Shown here: in pieces, positions 30,084 through 39,282 of the stretch
How positions within the stretch are numbered: position 1 is the first letter of the stretch
Layout: every line of letters begins with the position of its first letter
Origin: Rodentibacter caecimuris
GTDB lineage: Bacteria; Pseudomonadota; Gammaproteobacteria; Enterobacterales; Pasteurellaceae
DNA length: 64,000 nt
NCBI GenBank assembly: GCA_001998905.1
Contig: MLAA01000040.1
Coordinates: 1 to 64,000, forward strand
Direction: 5' to 3'
Notes under the pieces: model-generated
The model's input: only the letters and a program-made list of their open reading frames with translations
Told to the model about the DNA's origin: nothing
Database searches by the model: none
Made by a program: the position numbers and the translations under genes

Positions 30084-31085
30084 TTAGTTTTTGACAGAAT
30101 AAACTTTGAATTTATTGGTTTTCACTAAAACTTGATGGTTACCGAAATATTGATCTAATAAATCAGCATAAGGTAAAAAAGCGTTTGCTACAAGACGAAG
30201 TTCACCGCTGTTTTTAAGATGCCACTTAGCTTGTTGAATAAGTTCTCGTACTGCGCGATAAGCGGTATCAATCCCATCATGAAAAGGCGGATTTGAAATG
30301 ATTAGATCAAATTTTCCTGATAAATGAGAAAATACATCGCTGGCGATAATCTCGCCTTGTAATTGATTTTGTTGTAATGTCCGTTGTGCTGAGGCTAGTG
30401 CCATAGCGTTAATATCACTCATAGTAATGTGAGTTTTTGGATTTAATTTCTTAATATAGCTACCAATAACGCCTGCACCGCAACCTAAGTCTAATACCTC
30501 TCCTTGAATTCTATTGTCAATGGTTGAAAGTAGTAGCTCAGTACCAATATCTAATTCATTTGAACTAAATACGCCGGGTAGGCTGTGGATGATTAATCCG
30601 TCTAGTTTGGGGCTCTGATAAGTTTTCCAATATTGATTTATCTCAAAGTGCGGTCGTTTTTGTAAAGTAAAATGATAAAGACCACAACGTCTGGCGCTAT
30701 CAATTTTGGCAATATCGCCATAAGGCTCAAGCATTTTTTCTACCGAACGAACACCGCTGCGGTTTTCGCCAATGATTAACATTTCTTGTCCGATTGACGA
30801 TTTGGATAAGAGTTGGTTGAGTTGGAATTGAGTTTCTTGCTTACTTTTACTCCAGTAATAAATGATTAAGTCTGCTTGTATTGAATTTTCAATAGAAAAA
30901 TTGATCGAATTTTGTTTTTGTTGAGTATGAGCATAGTCAAAATAGGTTGTCCAAATAGCAATGCTTTGACAGTGAGCTTTCAGTTGCTGTGGAAATTGAT
31001 CCTTAATTGAGCCAGTAAGCAGTACGGATTTATGCTTGAACAAGGGGAAATGACGGCATAAAACTTCGCTTTCAAGAGAAATCAT
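30084..31085 (-). CDS. rsmC: 16S rRNA m2G1207 methyltransferase
   Basis: This 333-residue protein has the two-domain RsmC layout: a degenerate N-terminal methyltransferase-like domain, then a catalytic domain with VLDLGCGAGVIGSYI near residue 197 and the NPPFH motif (LIISNPPFHDGID) near 262. It uses SAM to methylate G1207 of 16S rRNA in the small subunit. The N-terminal region includes the GENRSGVRSVEKML element. An uptake signal is inside the gene at 30646-30654. It is divergent from a lipoprotein gene and the holD-rimI pair. Confidence 0.93.
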   Translation of the reverse strand: MISLESEVLCRHFPLFKHKSVLLTGSIKDQFPQQLKAHCQSIAIWTTYFDYAHTQQKQNSINFSIENSIQADLIIYYWSKSKQETQFQLNQLLSKSSIGQEMLIIGENRSGVRSVEKMLEPYGDIAKIDSARRCGLYHFTLQKRPHFEINQYWKTYQSPKLDGLIIHSLPGVFSSNELDIGTELLLSTIDNRIQGEVLDLGCGAGVIGSYIKKLNPKTHITMSDINAMALASAQRTLQQNQLQGEIIASDVFSHLSGKFDLIISNPPFHDGIDTAYRAVRELIQQAKWHLKNSGELRLVANAFLPYADLLDQYFGNHQVLVKTNKFKVYSVKN

Positions 31086-31170
31086 ACTTTGAATCCTATG
31101 TTTTATTGGTTAAAATTAGCACTTATTCTAACATAAACCAATTATTTATTTTTTTATTAAAGGTCAATTT

Positions 31171-31755
31171 ATGAATCTCAGAAAAATCTTAGGGTGTGCT
31201 GTGATTGCCGCCTCATTATCAGCTTGTAATCTTTTATCCGAACTTCAAGGGGAGGTTCAACAAGCGTCGAAAATTGAATATACGCCAGAACAGCTGGAAA
31301 AATTTAAGAAACTTGACGAACAATTTGAAAACATTAAAAAATTAGGTAATAGTTTTGAATTTAATGGTGAAAAATATGTGAAGCAAACTTTGGCAGTGAA
31401 AGGAGATTTTCCTCGCTTCTTAAGTTTATCAGTGAGTGAAGATCGTAATTCTCGTAAGTCTATTTTGAGTGATACGTCTTATTTACAGAATGTTGGTATG
31501 GAAGCCCAAATGACAAAGAATTTCTTGCAAAAAAAACAACAGAATTGTGCTTTAGAGAGCTTATATGCAGGAAATCAACCTTATTATGCTTGTAGTAATA
31601 ATGAATTTAAGCGCTATATTGCAGTGATTTACAAAGAGAAAAATATTGTAGCTTATCGTGGCTATTTCTCTTATCAGCAACAACTTAATGACGCTGAAGA
31701 GAAGAATATTGTAAAATCCTTAATGAATTTACCATTGGATTCTATTGTTCGTTAA
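31171..31755 (+). CDS. Lipoprotein of unknown function
   Basis: This 194-residue protein starts with a lipoprotein signal (MNLRKILGCAVIAASLSAC); the lipobox LSAC makes Cys19 the likely lipidation site. The mature part is hydrophilic, with a predicted helical start (TPEQLEKFKKLDEQFENIKK), then two Cys residues near the middle that could form a disulfide (NCALESL and YACSNN). I do not recognise the family. It ends 1 base before the holD start codon, so it is probably cotranscribed with holD and rimI, although no functional link is evident. Confidence 0.7.
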   Translation: MNLRKILGCAVIAASLSACNLLSELQGEVQQASKIEYTPEQLEKFKKLDEQFENIKKLGNSFEFNGEKYVKQTLAVKGDFPRFLSLSVSEDRNSRKSILSDTSYLQNVGMEAQMTKNFLQKKQQNCALESLYAGNQPYYACSNNEFKRYIAVIYKEKNIVAYRGYFSYQQQLNDAEEKNIVKSLMNLPLDSIVR

Positions 31756-31756
31756 G

Positions 31757-32161
31757 ATGAATAGACACAGCCTTCTTTTGCAGGAAATGGGTATTACGCA
31801 GTGGGAACTCGTTCGCCCGGAGCGTTTGCGAGGTGCTATTGGCATTCGTGCTAATGATAGTATTCGCTTAATTATCATTAGTGATCAAATTTTAAGTAAT
31901 GAACCTTTATTGGCGGATATTTTATCCAGTTTAGAATTGGCAAAAGAAGCCTGTTTAAATTTGAATTTTGAACAAATTCCTTATTTATCGATTAACCATA
32001 ATGTAAGTTATTGGTTATTAAACAAAAATTCGGAAAAAATTGACCGCACTTTGCGTTATTGTATTCATGCCGAGCGAATTTATCGTTCGCCAGATTGGCA
32101 AACTTTTAAACAAACTCCAAATGCAAAACGGCAATTATGGCAGCAAATTCAACAAACTTAG
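31757..32161 (+). CDS. holD: DNA polymerase III psi subunit
   Basis: This 134-residue subunit would bridge the clamp loader and chi within the replicative polymerase. MGITQWELVRPERLRG near the N-terminus is the part of psi that I recognise most clearly. I start at the ATG at 31757, right after the preceding stop; an earlier TTG at 31745 is unlikely. An uptake signal sits inside the gene at 32043-32051. The holD-rimI order is conserved in gamma-proteobacteria. Confidence 0.88.
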   Translation: MNRHSLLLQEMGITQWELVRPERLRGAIGIRANDSIRLIIISDQILSNEPLLADILSSLELAKEACLNLNFEQIPYLSINHNVSYWLLNKNSEKIDRTLRYCIHAERIYRSPDWQTFKQTPNAKRQLWQQIQQT

Positions 32162-32166
32162 CCGTT

Positions 32167-32613
32167 ATGATTAATATTTCTAGGATTGAAGAAAAAGATT
32201 TTGCGCGTTTGTATGAAATCGAACAACAAGCTCATTTAATACCTTGGTCGTTTGGTACATTAAAAAATAATCAAGGAGAACGTTATCTAAATTTCAAAGT
32301 CTCCTATTTGAATGGCATTGTTGGTTTTGTGATTTGCCAGTGTGTACTGGATGAAGCAACGCTTTTTAATGTAGCCATAGCTCCTGACTTTCAGCGAAAG
32401 GGACTTGGTCGAAAATTATTGAATCATTTAATTCAACAATTAGCTGGGCGAGGAATTGCTACTCTTTGGTTAGAAGTTAGAGAGTCTAATTTTTCTGCTT
32501 TGCAGCTATATGAGGAGCTTGGTTTTAACCAAGTGGACATTCGCAAGAATTATTATCCCCTACCCAACGGTAAGCGGGAGAACGCAGTGGTAATGGCCTG
32601 TTATTTGCAATAG
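32167..32613 (+). CDS. rimI: Ribosomal protein S18 alanine N-acetyltransferase
   Basis: This 148-residue GNAT enzyme acetylates the N-terminal alanine of ribosomal protein S18. The start ISRIEEKDFARLYEIE, the IPWSFGTL segment and the acetyl-CoA site VAIAPDFQRKGLGRKLL are visible, with LEVRESNFSALQLYEELGF near the C-terminus. I start at 32167 because a longer start at 32137 lies within holD and adds atypical residues. A strong terminator follows. Confidence 0.92.
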   Translation: MINISRIEEKDFARLYEIEQQAHLIPWSFGTLKNNQGERYLNFKVSYLNGIVGFVICQCVLDEATLFNVAIAPDFQRKGLGRKLLNHLIQQLAGRGIATLWLEVRESNFSALQLYEELGFNQVDIRKNYYPLPNGKRENAVVMACYLQ

Positions 32614-32635
32614 AGGCCGTATGTAGTAAATATAT

Positions 32636-32664
32636 GGGGCAGTAAATGTTACTGTCCCTTTTTT
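32636..32664 (+). terminator. Rho-independent terminator after rimI
   Basis: GGGGCAGTAA pairs with TTACTGTCCC (one G-U pair) around an ATG loop and is followed by six Ts. Confidence 0.88.
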
Positions 32665-32693
32665 AGTCTATCACGCACAACGAATTCAGAATA

Positions 32694-33547
32694 CTAAATC
32701 TTGTCCTTCTGAATATAAGATTTCAATGTTTGTTCGACTTCATAGATCCAATCTAGCTCATATTTAGTAAAACCGGCTTGAATACGAGCATCGGTATTGA
32801 TAACGCCTTTGAAAATCACAATGCGATATTTATGTAGCAAGTCGCTAAAGCATTTCATTGCATCTAATCCCCGTTTATTGGAGAGCGCATGATACCAATG
32901 ATTACCAATATAAACATGCCCGATTTCATCGCGTCTAAAATCGCTACGGCGGCGAAATCTTTACGTTGTGCAATTTTTTCCTGTAAAACTGGCGTTGCAT
33001 CTAGTCCTCGAGCTTCTAATACACATGGAACTAGTGCCATCCGTTCCCAGATATCATGCGCAGTAGCTTGTGCCATTTCCCATAAACCTGCATGGGCTTC
33101 AAAATCCCCGTATTGATAACCTAAAGTTTGCAAATGTTCATTGACTAAGGAAAAATGGGTACTTTCTTCGCGGGCGACACGTAGCCAATCTTTGATAAAC
33201 GCCATACCTTCACCGAGTTCTTGTTGTGCGTTTCGTCCAAAACGCCAAGCCGCATCCAGACCTAAATTAATTGCATTAAATTCAATATGAGCGATTGCGT
33301 GAAGCGTTGCAGCATAGCCTTCATTAGTTGCGAAGGAGCGCTTAGGCACATCTTTGGGCGCTACCAATATTGGGTTTTGCGGAAATCCGGCAATGCTGTG
33401 TTGCGGTGCTATAGAAGGGAATTCCTCTATTGTGGAAAATTGTATAGTCGGTAGAACATTATCATATAAATGATTGACTTTCCGACATTTTTCCAATGGG
33501 TTTGTTTCAGCTAATGCGTCGGTTACTAGCGTCCAAAATTCTTGCAT
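32694..33547 (-). pseudogene. DUF455 ferritin-like gene with frameshift
   Basis: The intact frame from 33547 gives a DUF455-family ferritin-like protein: HAIAHIEFNAINLGLDAAWRF, then REESTHFSLVNEHLQTLGYQYGDF split over a helix, and VLEARGLDATPV. At about 32930 the frame changes and soon ends at 32864 with unrelated residues. A different minus-strand frame from the same point to the TAG at 32694 encodes the expected C-terminus: DEIGHVYIGNHWYHALSN and later ELDWIYEVEQTL. The lost link would be about ten bases. Either the gene is broken or the assembly has an error. Without the fix the protein lacks the last metal-ligand helix. An enzymatic role is not established for the family. Confidence 0.8.
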
Positions 33548-33612
33548 ACTATTTCTCTTTATATTGATTAAAGGGGAGAAGGTTATTTATTTTTTTGTAT
33601 TTAAACAAAAGT

Positions 33613-33641
33613 TTGCAATCTTAATACACTTATTGCATAAT
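33613..33641 (+). promoter_or_regulatory. Promoter of the 4.5S RNA gene
   Basis: TTGCAA (33613-33618) and CATAAT (33636-33641) are spaced by 17 bases, followed by a GC-containing stretch typical of stable RNA promoters. It lies about 33 bases before the mature RNA. Confidence 0.6.
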
Positions 33642-33673
33642 ACGCCACCTAATCGCTGCGGCGATTATTCAAT

Positions 33674-33783
33674 GGAAACCTTTTCGGTCTCTCGCAATAG
33701 AGTTCGGTTTACTCGGTCAGGTTCGGAAGAAAGCAGCCAAAGTCGAAATTTCTGTGTGCCGAGAAAAAGCTGGGAAGGTTTCC
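33674..33783 (+). ncRNA. ffs: 4.5S signal recognition particle RNA
   Basis: About 110 bases form the long SRP hairpin. The 5' end GGAAACCTT pairs with AAGGTTTCC at the 3' end. The domain IV core GGTCAGGTTCGGAAGAAAGC holds the GGAA tetraloop and the Ffh-binding internal loop with AGCAGCC. GTGTGCCGAG follows on the return strand, as in E. coli. In the tip, a C-G pair of the E. coli RNA is replaced by U-A, which keeps pairing. The RNA binds Ffh and targets nascent membrane proteins. A T-rich region follows the gene. Ends are estimated from the pairing. Confidence 0.9.
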
Positions 33784-33808
33784 TCCTTTTATTACTTTCC
33801 TAAATTTT

Positions 33809-34570
33809 TTACATTTTCTTGAGTAATCTTGCTTTAACAAATAATAATACCGGTCGGTGCTGTAAATCTTTAAATTCTTGTTGCCATTGAGGATTATCGG
33901 CAAGCATAGGTTCTTCTACTTGCTCAATACTAAATCCAGCACTAATTAATGAATTTAGAATAGTTGCCATTGTGCGATGATAAGTTTTAAAAGGTTCACC
34001 AAACCAATTTCGCTCTCTTAGTCCCTCATCACGATAATAGTTCAAGCGATAAGCTATTTGGATTTTTTGTGCATTTTTTTCCCAACGTTCTCCTTGATTA
34101 TGGCACGTTGTAATTGGATGTTCTTGCGAGAAAATTAAGATGCCACCATACGTTAATTTTTGAGTAATTTGTGCTAAAAATGCAGAAAAATTTTCCACAT
34201 AATGAAAGGCAAAAGAACTAGTGATAACATCAAAATCATTTTCGGGAATTTGTGATAAATTTTCCATTGAAAGTTGATGTAAGGTGAAACGATTCTGATT
34301 GCTAATATACTTTTGTAAATTATGCCTTGCTTGCTTCAACATATTGGCTGATAGATCTATACCAACTACATATTTTGCATTTTGTTGTAAATAATATTGT
34401 AAATGTTCTCCCGTACCACAGCCTAAATCCAGTAATCTTTTGTCATTTAATTCAGGTAAGAGAGAGAACATTGTTGGTTTTTCCACTATTTCATTTAAGC
34501 TATTCGGATTTGCCCGTAACTTTTGATATAACTCGAAAAAATGTTCAATATCGTAAACGCTTTTCATCAT
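33809..34570 (-). CDS. Class I SAM-dependent methyltransferase, substrate unknown
   Basis: This 253-residue protein has a standard SAM-binding fold: RLLDLGCGTGEHLQYYL near residue 43, VVGIDLSANMLKQAR, and the FDVITSSFAFHYVENF motif. It resembles the Methyltransf_11/25 group, which includes small-molecule and quinone methyltransferases, but no substrate can be read. Its ATG overlaps the cydC stop by one base (TAATG), so it is the last gene of the trxB-cydDC transcript. A second ATG follows at once (MMKS), so the start may be one codon later. Confidence 0.8.
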   Translation of the reverse strand: MMKSVYDIEHFFELYQKLRANPNSLNEIVEKPTMFSLLPELNDKRLLDLGCGTGEHLQYYLQQNAKYVVGIDLSANMLKQARHNLQKYISNQNRFTLHQLSMENLSQIPENDFDVITSSFAFHYVENFSAFLAQITQKLTYGGILIFSQEHPITTCHNQGERWEKNAQKIQIAYRLNYYRDEGLRERNWFGEPFKTYHRTMATILNSLISAGFSIEQVEEPMLADNPQWQQEFKDLQHRPVLLFVKARLLKKM

Positions 34571-36297
34571 TAAATCCTGCTTACTAAGCGATTGAAAGCG
34601 CCGTCTTTATCAAGTAATTCTTGATAGCTACCATGCTCAATAAGCTTGCTATCATCAATCACACAAAGTAAATCAAATTGCTCTAATGCGGTTAGTCGGT
34701 GAGTAACCATAATCAAAGTTTTATGCTTTGCATGTTCAAGGATCAATTGCAAAATATGGCGTTCTGTTTCCCGATCTAATCCTTCAGTCGGTTCATCAAG
34801 GAATAAAATAGGAGCATCATTTAATAAAATTCGAGCTAATCCCAAACGCCGTTGTTCCCCCCCTGAAAGAGGTCGGCCTCCGTCGCCAATCCAAAGATCT
34901 AGTCCCTGTTCTTGTATTAATAAGTTTTTTAATCCAACTTGCATCAGAATTTCACTCATTTTCTCATCAGAGATAGATTCTGTTATCGAAAGTTGCAAAT
35001 TATTGCGTAATGTATCGCTAAAAATATGTACCCGTTGAGTTAAAAAACAGATTTGTTGACGCAAGGATTGCTCTGTATATAAAGAGATTGGTTTACCAGA
35101 GAGTAAAATTTCTCCCTTTGAAGTGTTGTAGTTACGGACTAATAATTGTAATAAGGTTGATTTTCCACTGCCTGTTTTTCCTAATACGGCAACTTTTTGC
35201 TTTTGATTAATGGTCAAATTTAATTCTGATAATGCTGTATTAGTCCGTTCAGGATAGATAAAGCTAACATTATTAAATTGAATGAGAGGGGATTCAGAGT
35301 GCTCAAATTGTGTATTTCCGTTAAATCGTACTAAAGGTGGTTGAGTAATAATGTTATTGACTCGCTCTGCTGCTGCAATAGTTTGTCCGATATGTAAAAA
35401 TGCTGCGCCTAATGGCATTAAAATTTCAATAGAGGCGAGGGCAGCGAAAGTAAACAATGCAATAAATGCTAAACGATAAATGTCTTCGCCAAATTCTGCT
35501 GTTGAGGAAAACCATAGTGTAAAAGCTACAATAATACCGTTAATAAAGAGTAAAAGTGCGGTGGAAAAGGCACTTAAATTTGCTTCTTTTTGTTGGTAGG
35601 TTTGCCAAGTTTGTTCTGTTATAGCCATATTTTTTTTTAGGCGATCTTCTGCAGCAAATAATAGTAACTCGGCTTGAGCTTGGATAAACTCTAGAAATTG
35701 TGTGCGGTATATCGCACGGGAGTGTACTAGTTTATCGCCAAAACGTTTTCCGAGTTGATAAAAAATAATGGGAATAAGAATAAGTAAAGTAAATAGAACC
35801 GTGCCTAGTAAAATGGCCAAAGCAGTATTGATAAAAGCTAATCCGATAGTCATTGCTAAGATAACAATAATTGCACTTAAAAATGGTGCGATTAAGCGAA
35901 GATAAAGGCTATCTAGAGTATCAACGTCAGAAACTAGGCGGTTGAGTAAATCACTATTACGATAGCGATTTAAGACGGCAGGACTAAGGGGAATGATTTT
36001 CTCAAAAACTTGCACTCGTAACTTTGCTAAAATTCGGAAAGTCGCATCATGAGTAATTAATTTTTCAAAATAACGACTAATTGTACGTCCGATAGCAAGT
36101 CCGCGTACCCCCGCAGAGGGATAGAAAAAATTAAATAACGTCCCTAATCCGGCAATGGATGTAGCGGCAAGAAACCATCCTGATAGCGTGAGAAGTCCTA
36201 TGCTAGCGGCAAGCCCTACAGTCATGAGAATTAATCCTAAAACTAACGGGAATTTGGCATAGTTGAATAGACGAATAAAGGGAAGTAATACACGCAT
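34570..36297 (-). CDS. cydC: Heterodimeric thiol exporter subunit CydC
   Basis: This 575-residue half-transporter has a six-helix membrane domain and an ATPase domain with Walker A GKTGSGKST near residue 373, signature LSGGEQRR and Walker B PILFLDEPTEGLD. With CydD it exports glutathione and cysteine to the periplasm and is needed for assembly of cytochrome bd. The stop-start junction with cydD at 36297 is a one-base overlap. An uptake signal lies inside the gene at 35554-35562. Confidence 0.94.
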   Translation of the reverse strand: MRVLLPFIRLFNYAKFPLVLGLILMTVGLAASIGLLTLSGWFLAATSIAGLGTLFNFFYPSAGVRGLAIGRTISRYFEKLITHDATFRILAKLRVQVFEKIIPLSPAVLNRYRNSDLLNRLVSDVDTLDSLYLRLIAPFLSAIIVILAMTIGLAFINTALAILLGTVLFTLLILIPIIFYQLGKRFGDKLVHSRAIYRTQFLEFIQAQAELLLFAAEDRLKKNMAITEQTWQTYQQKEANLSAFSTALLLFINGIIVAFTLWFSSTAEFGEDIYRLAFIALFTFAALASIEILMPLGAAFLHIGQTIAAAERVNNIITQPPLVRFNGNTQFEHSESPLIQFNNVSFIYPERTNTALSELNLTINQKQKVAVLGKTGSGKSTLLQLLVRNYNTSKGEILLSGKPISLYTEQSLRQQICFLTQRVHIFSDTLRNNLQLSITESISDEKMSEILMQVGLKNLLIQEQGLDLWIGDGGRPLSGGEQRRLGLARILLNDAPILFLDEPTEGLDRETERHILQLILEHAKHKTLIMVTHRLTALEQFDLLCVIDDSKLIEHGSYQELLDKDGAFNRLVSRI

Positions 36298-38057
36298 TAT
36301 TGAATATCCTGTTGTCGTTGAGCCAATAATTCGGCAAAGAATCCTTGGTGTTGTAATTGTTCAAATGGGCCTTGTTGTAGAATTTGCCCTTGTTGCATGA
36401 CAAGAATTTGATCACATTGTTTTAAGTCTTCAATCCGATGAGTAATCATTATGGTTGTTTGTTGCTTAGCAAAATGGGCAAGTGAATGGAGGACTAAATT
36501 TTCCGACTGCGCATCAAGGCTAGCAGTAGGTTCATCCAGTAAAAGTAAATTTCCCTTGCGTAATAAGGCTCTAGCAATGGCTAAACGTTGTGCTTGTCCT
36601 ACGGAAATGCCAATACCCCCGTCTTTAATTTCATTCTCAAGCCCTAGTTTGTCGGTAAATTCTTTTGCTTGGGCCAGCATAAGGCAATGGTCTATTTCTG
36701 TTTGCGTAGCTCGAATGTTACCCAATAACAAGTTTTCTCGAATACTTCCTTGTAATAATAACGGGTTTTGTCCAACCCAAGCGATTTGTTGTCTCCATTG
36801 ACTAAGATTACTTTGATTGAGTTCGACTCCGTTAATTTTTAAGCTACCTTGATAAGGTAAGAATCCTAATAATGCATTGAAAATAGACGTTTTTCCGGCT
36901 CCACTTTGTCCGACGATTGCTGTGTGGCTTTGTGGTTTAATATAAAAATTGAGTGGTTGTGTTAAAGCTTGTCCTTGTGGAGAAAGTATCACGAGATTTT
37001 TTGCTTCAATTTTGAGCGATTTTTGCAGTGGAATACATTGTTCGGCTTGAGAAGACGTAAGATAATCTTGTTCTAAAAAATCGACAATGGCGTCGGCTGC
37101 ACCAATACCGGCTGCTCGATCATGATAATAAGTGCCGAGATCTCTCAGTGGTTGGTAAAATTCTGGTGCGAGAATTAAACAAAAAAATCCGTTAAATAGG
37201 GTTAGTGTCGTATTGTATGTGCCGAATTCAATTTGTCCAAGATAGCTAAAACCAAAATATACTGCCATTAAAGCAATCGAAATAGAAGTAAAAAACTCTA
37301 ATACAGCAGAAGATAAAAATGCTCGTCTTAACACATCCATAGTCGTTTCTCGAAAATCTTCAGTAGCTTGTTCTATGTGTTGTGTTTGCGAAAAAGTGCG
37401 GTCAAAAAGCCGTAAGGTTTCCAAGCCTCGTAAGCGGTCGAGAAATTGTGCACTTAAACGAGAAAGCGTTTCCATATTTTTTTGACTGCTATCCGCTGCG
37501 GCAAGTCCAACTAAAATCATAAAAATCGGAACTAAAGGTGCAGTTATGGCAAGAATTAAACCAGCAGCCCAATTTAATGGGAAAATTGCCGTTAAAATAA
37601 CTATTGGAACAATAGCAGATAAACTTTGTTGGGGGAGATAACGAGCATAAAAATTATGCAGGTTTTCTACTTGTTCTAGCATTATGGAAGTCCAGCTACC
37701 TGCTGGTTTATTATTGATTACGGCGGGGCCAGCTTGATGAATTTTATCTAAAATTTTCTGTCGGATATGACGGCGTAGGAGTTTACCGCTTTGAAAACCG
37801 ATTTTTTCCCGTATCCATAAAATAACAGCTCTAGCACCGAAGCTGAAAATTAAGCCAATAAAATAACATATGAGTTCGCTGCGATCTTGCTGTTGCATGA
37901 TTAATTTATCTAGCAGGAAAGCAAGAAAATAAGTCTGAATGACGAGGATAACGGATGAAAGTGCGGCAAGTCCGATATTTAATGTCATTAATTTTTTTAT
38001 CGGTTGCTGTTGGGCTTTAAGCCATTTTAGTAGATGGTTCTGACGAAGTTTATCCAT
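36297..38057 (-). CDS. cydD: Heterodimeric thiol exporter subunit CydD
   Basis: This 586-residue half-transporter is the partner of CydC. The membrane domain is followed by Walker A GQSGAGKTS, the unusual signature ISVGQAQRLA, which is normal for CydD, and Walker B LLLLDEPTASLD. I start at base 38057 (MDKLRQNHLL); the longer frame adds 21 atypical residues. An uptake signal is inside at 37394-37402. The trxB-cydD-cydC order is conserved in gamma-proteobacteria and links thiol redox control to export. Confidence 0.94.
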   Translation of the reverse strand: MDKLRQNHLLKWLKAQQQPIKKLMTLNIGLAALSSVILVIQTYFLAFLLDKLIMQQQDRSELICYFIGLIFSFGARAVILWIREKIGFQSGKLLRRHIRQKILDKIHQAGPAVINNKPAGSWTSIMLEQVENLHNFYARYLPQQSLSAIVPIVILTAIFPLNWAAGLILAITAPLVPIFMILVGLAAADSSQKNMETLSRLSAQFLDRLRGLETLRLFDRTFSQTQHIEQATEDFRETTMDVLRRAFLSSAVLEFFTSISIALMAVYFGFSYLGQIEFGTYNTTLTLFNGFFCLILAPEFYQPLRDLGTYYHDRAAGIGAADAIVDFLEQDYLTSSQAEQCIPLQKSLKIEAKNLVILSPQGQALTQPLNFYIKPQSHTAIVGQSGAGKTSIFNALLGFLPYQGSLKINGVELNQSNLSQWRQQIAWVGQNPLLLQGSIRENLLLGNIRATQTEIDHCLMLAQAKEFTDKLGLENEIKDGGIGISVGQAQRLAIARALLRKGNLLLLDEPTASLDAQSENLVLHSLAHFAKQQTTIMITHRIEDLKQCDQILVMQQGQILQQGPFEQLQHQGFFAELLAQRQQDIQ

Positions 38058-38133
38058 AAAGTCGGGGCATTGTTTGTCGGTGTTTATTAAATAATGATAG
38101 AAAATCCACAAAACAGGCAAATGGGAATGAGCA

Positions 38134-38153
38134 GGGCGCTGTATGTAGCGCCC
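38134..38153 (-). other. Hairpin between trxB and cydD
   Basis: GGGCGCT (38134-38140) and AGCGCCC (38147-38153) form a seven-base GC-rich stem in the gap after trxB. No T-run follows in the minus direction, so partial termination or message protection is more likely than full termination. Confidence 0.45.
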
Positions 38154-38165
38154 AATATATAATGG

Positions 38166-39131
<966 letters not shown>

Positions 39132-39207
39132 TTATTCTGCATAAAAATTCCGTCTATTATAGAGATTTCATTCGTTGAAATCTATTATTTGATTTTTAAA
39201 ATCTTAC

Positions 39208-39237
39208 TTTACAGATAGGATAGGAAACATTTATTAT
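39208..39237 (+). promoter_or_regulatory. Candidate promoter of the TonB-dependent receptor gene
   Basis: TTTACA (39208-39213) and TATTAT (39232-39237) are spaced by 18 bases. The Fur-like palindrome begins at the next base. Confidence 0.45.
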
Positions 39238-39258
39238 ATAAGTGATAATAATTCTTAT
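39238..39258. promoter_or_regulatory. Candidate Fur box upstream of the receptor gene
   Basis: ATAAG and CTTAT flank TGATAATAATT in a 21-base AT-rich imperfect palindrome. It contains GATAAT, the repeat unit of Fur sites. The position next to the -10 would block transcription when iron is plentiful. The match is partial. Confidence 0.5.
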
Positions 39259-39282
39259 ATTTATTTTAAAAAAGGAACCTTA

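Noticed and set aside
36203..36415. Small minus-strand frame across the cydC-cydD junction
   Set aside because: It is an out-of-frame shadow of the overlapping cydD and cydC genes with no start signal of its own.
37961..37969. Uptake signal inside cydD
   Set aside because: The sequence reads AAGTGCGGC, one mismatch, so it was not counted.
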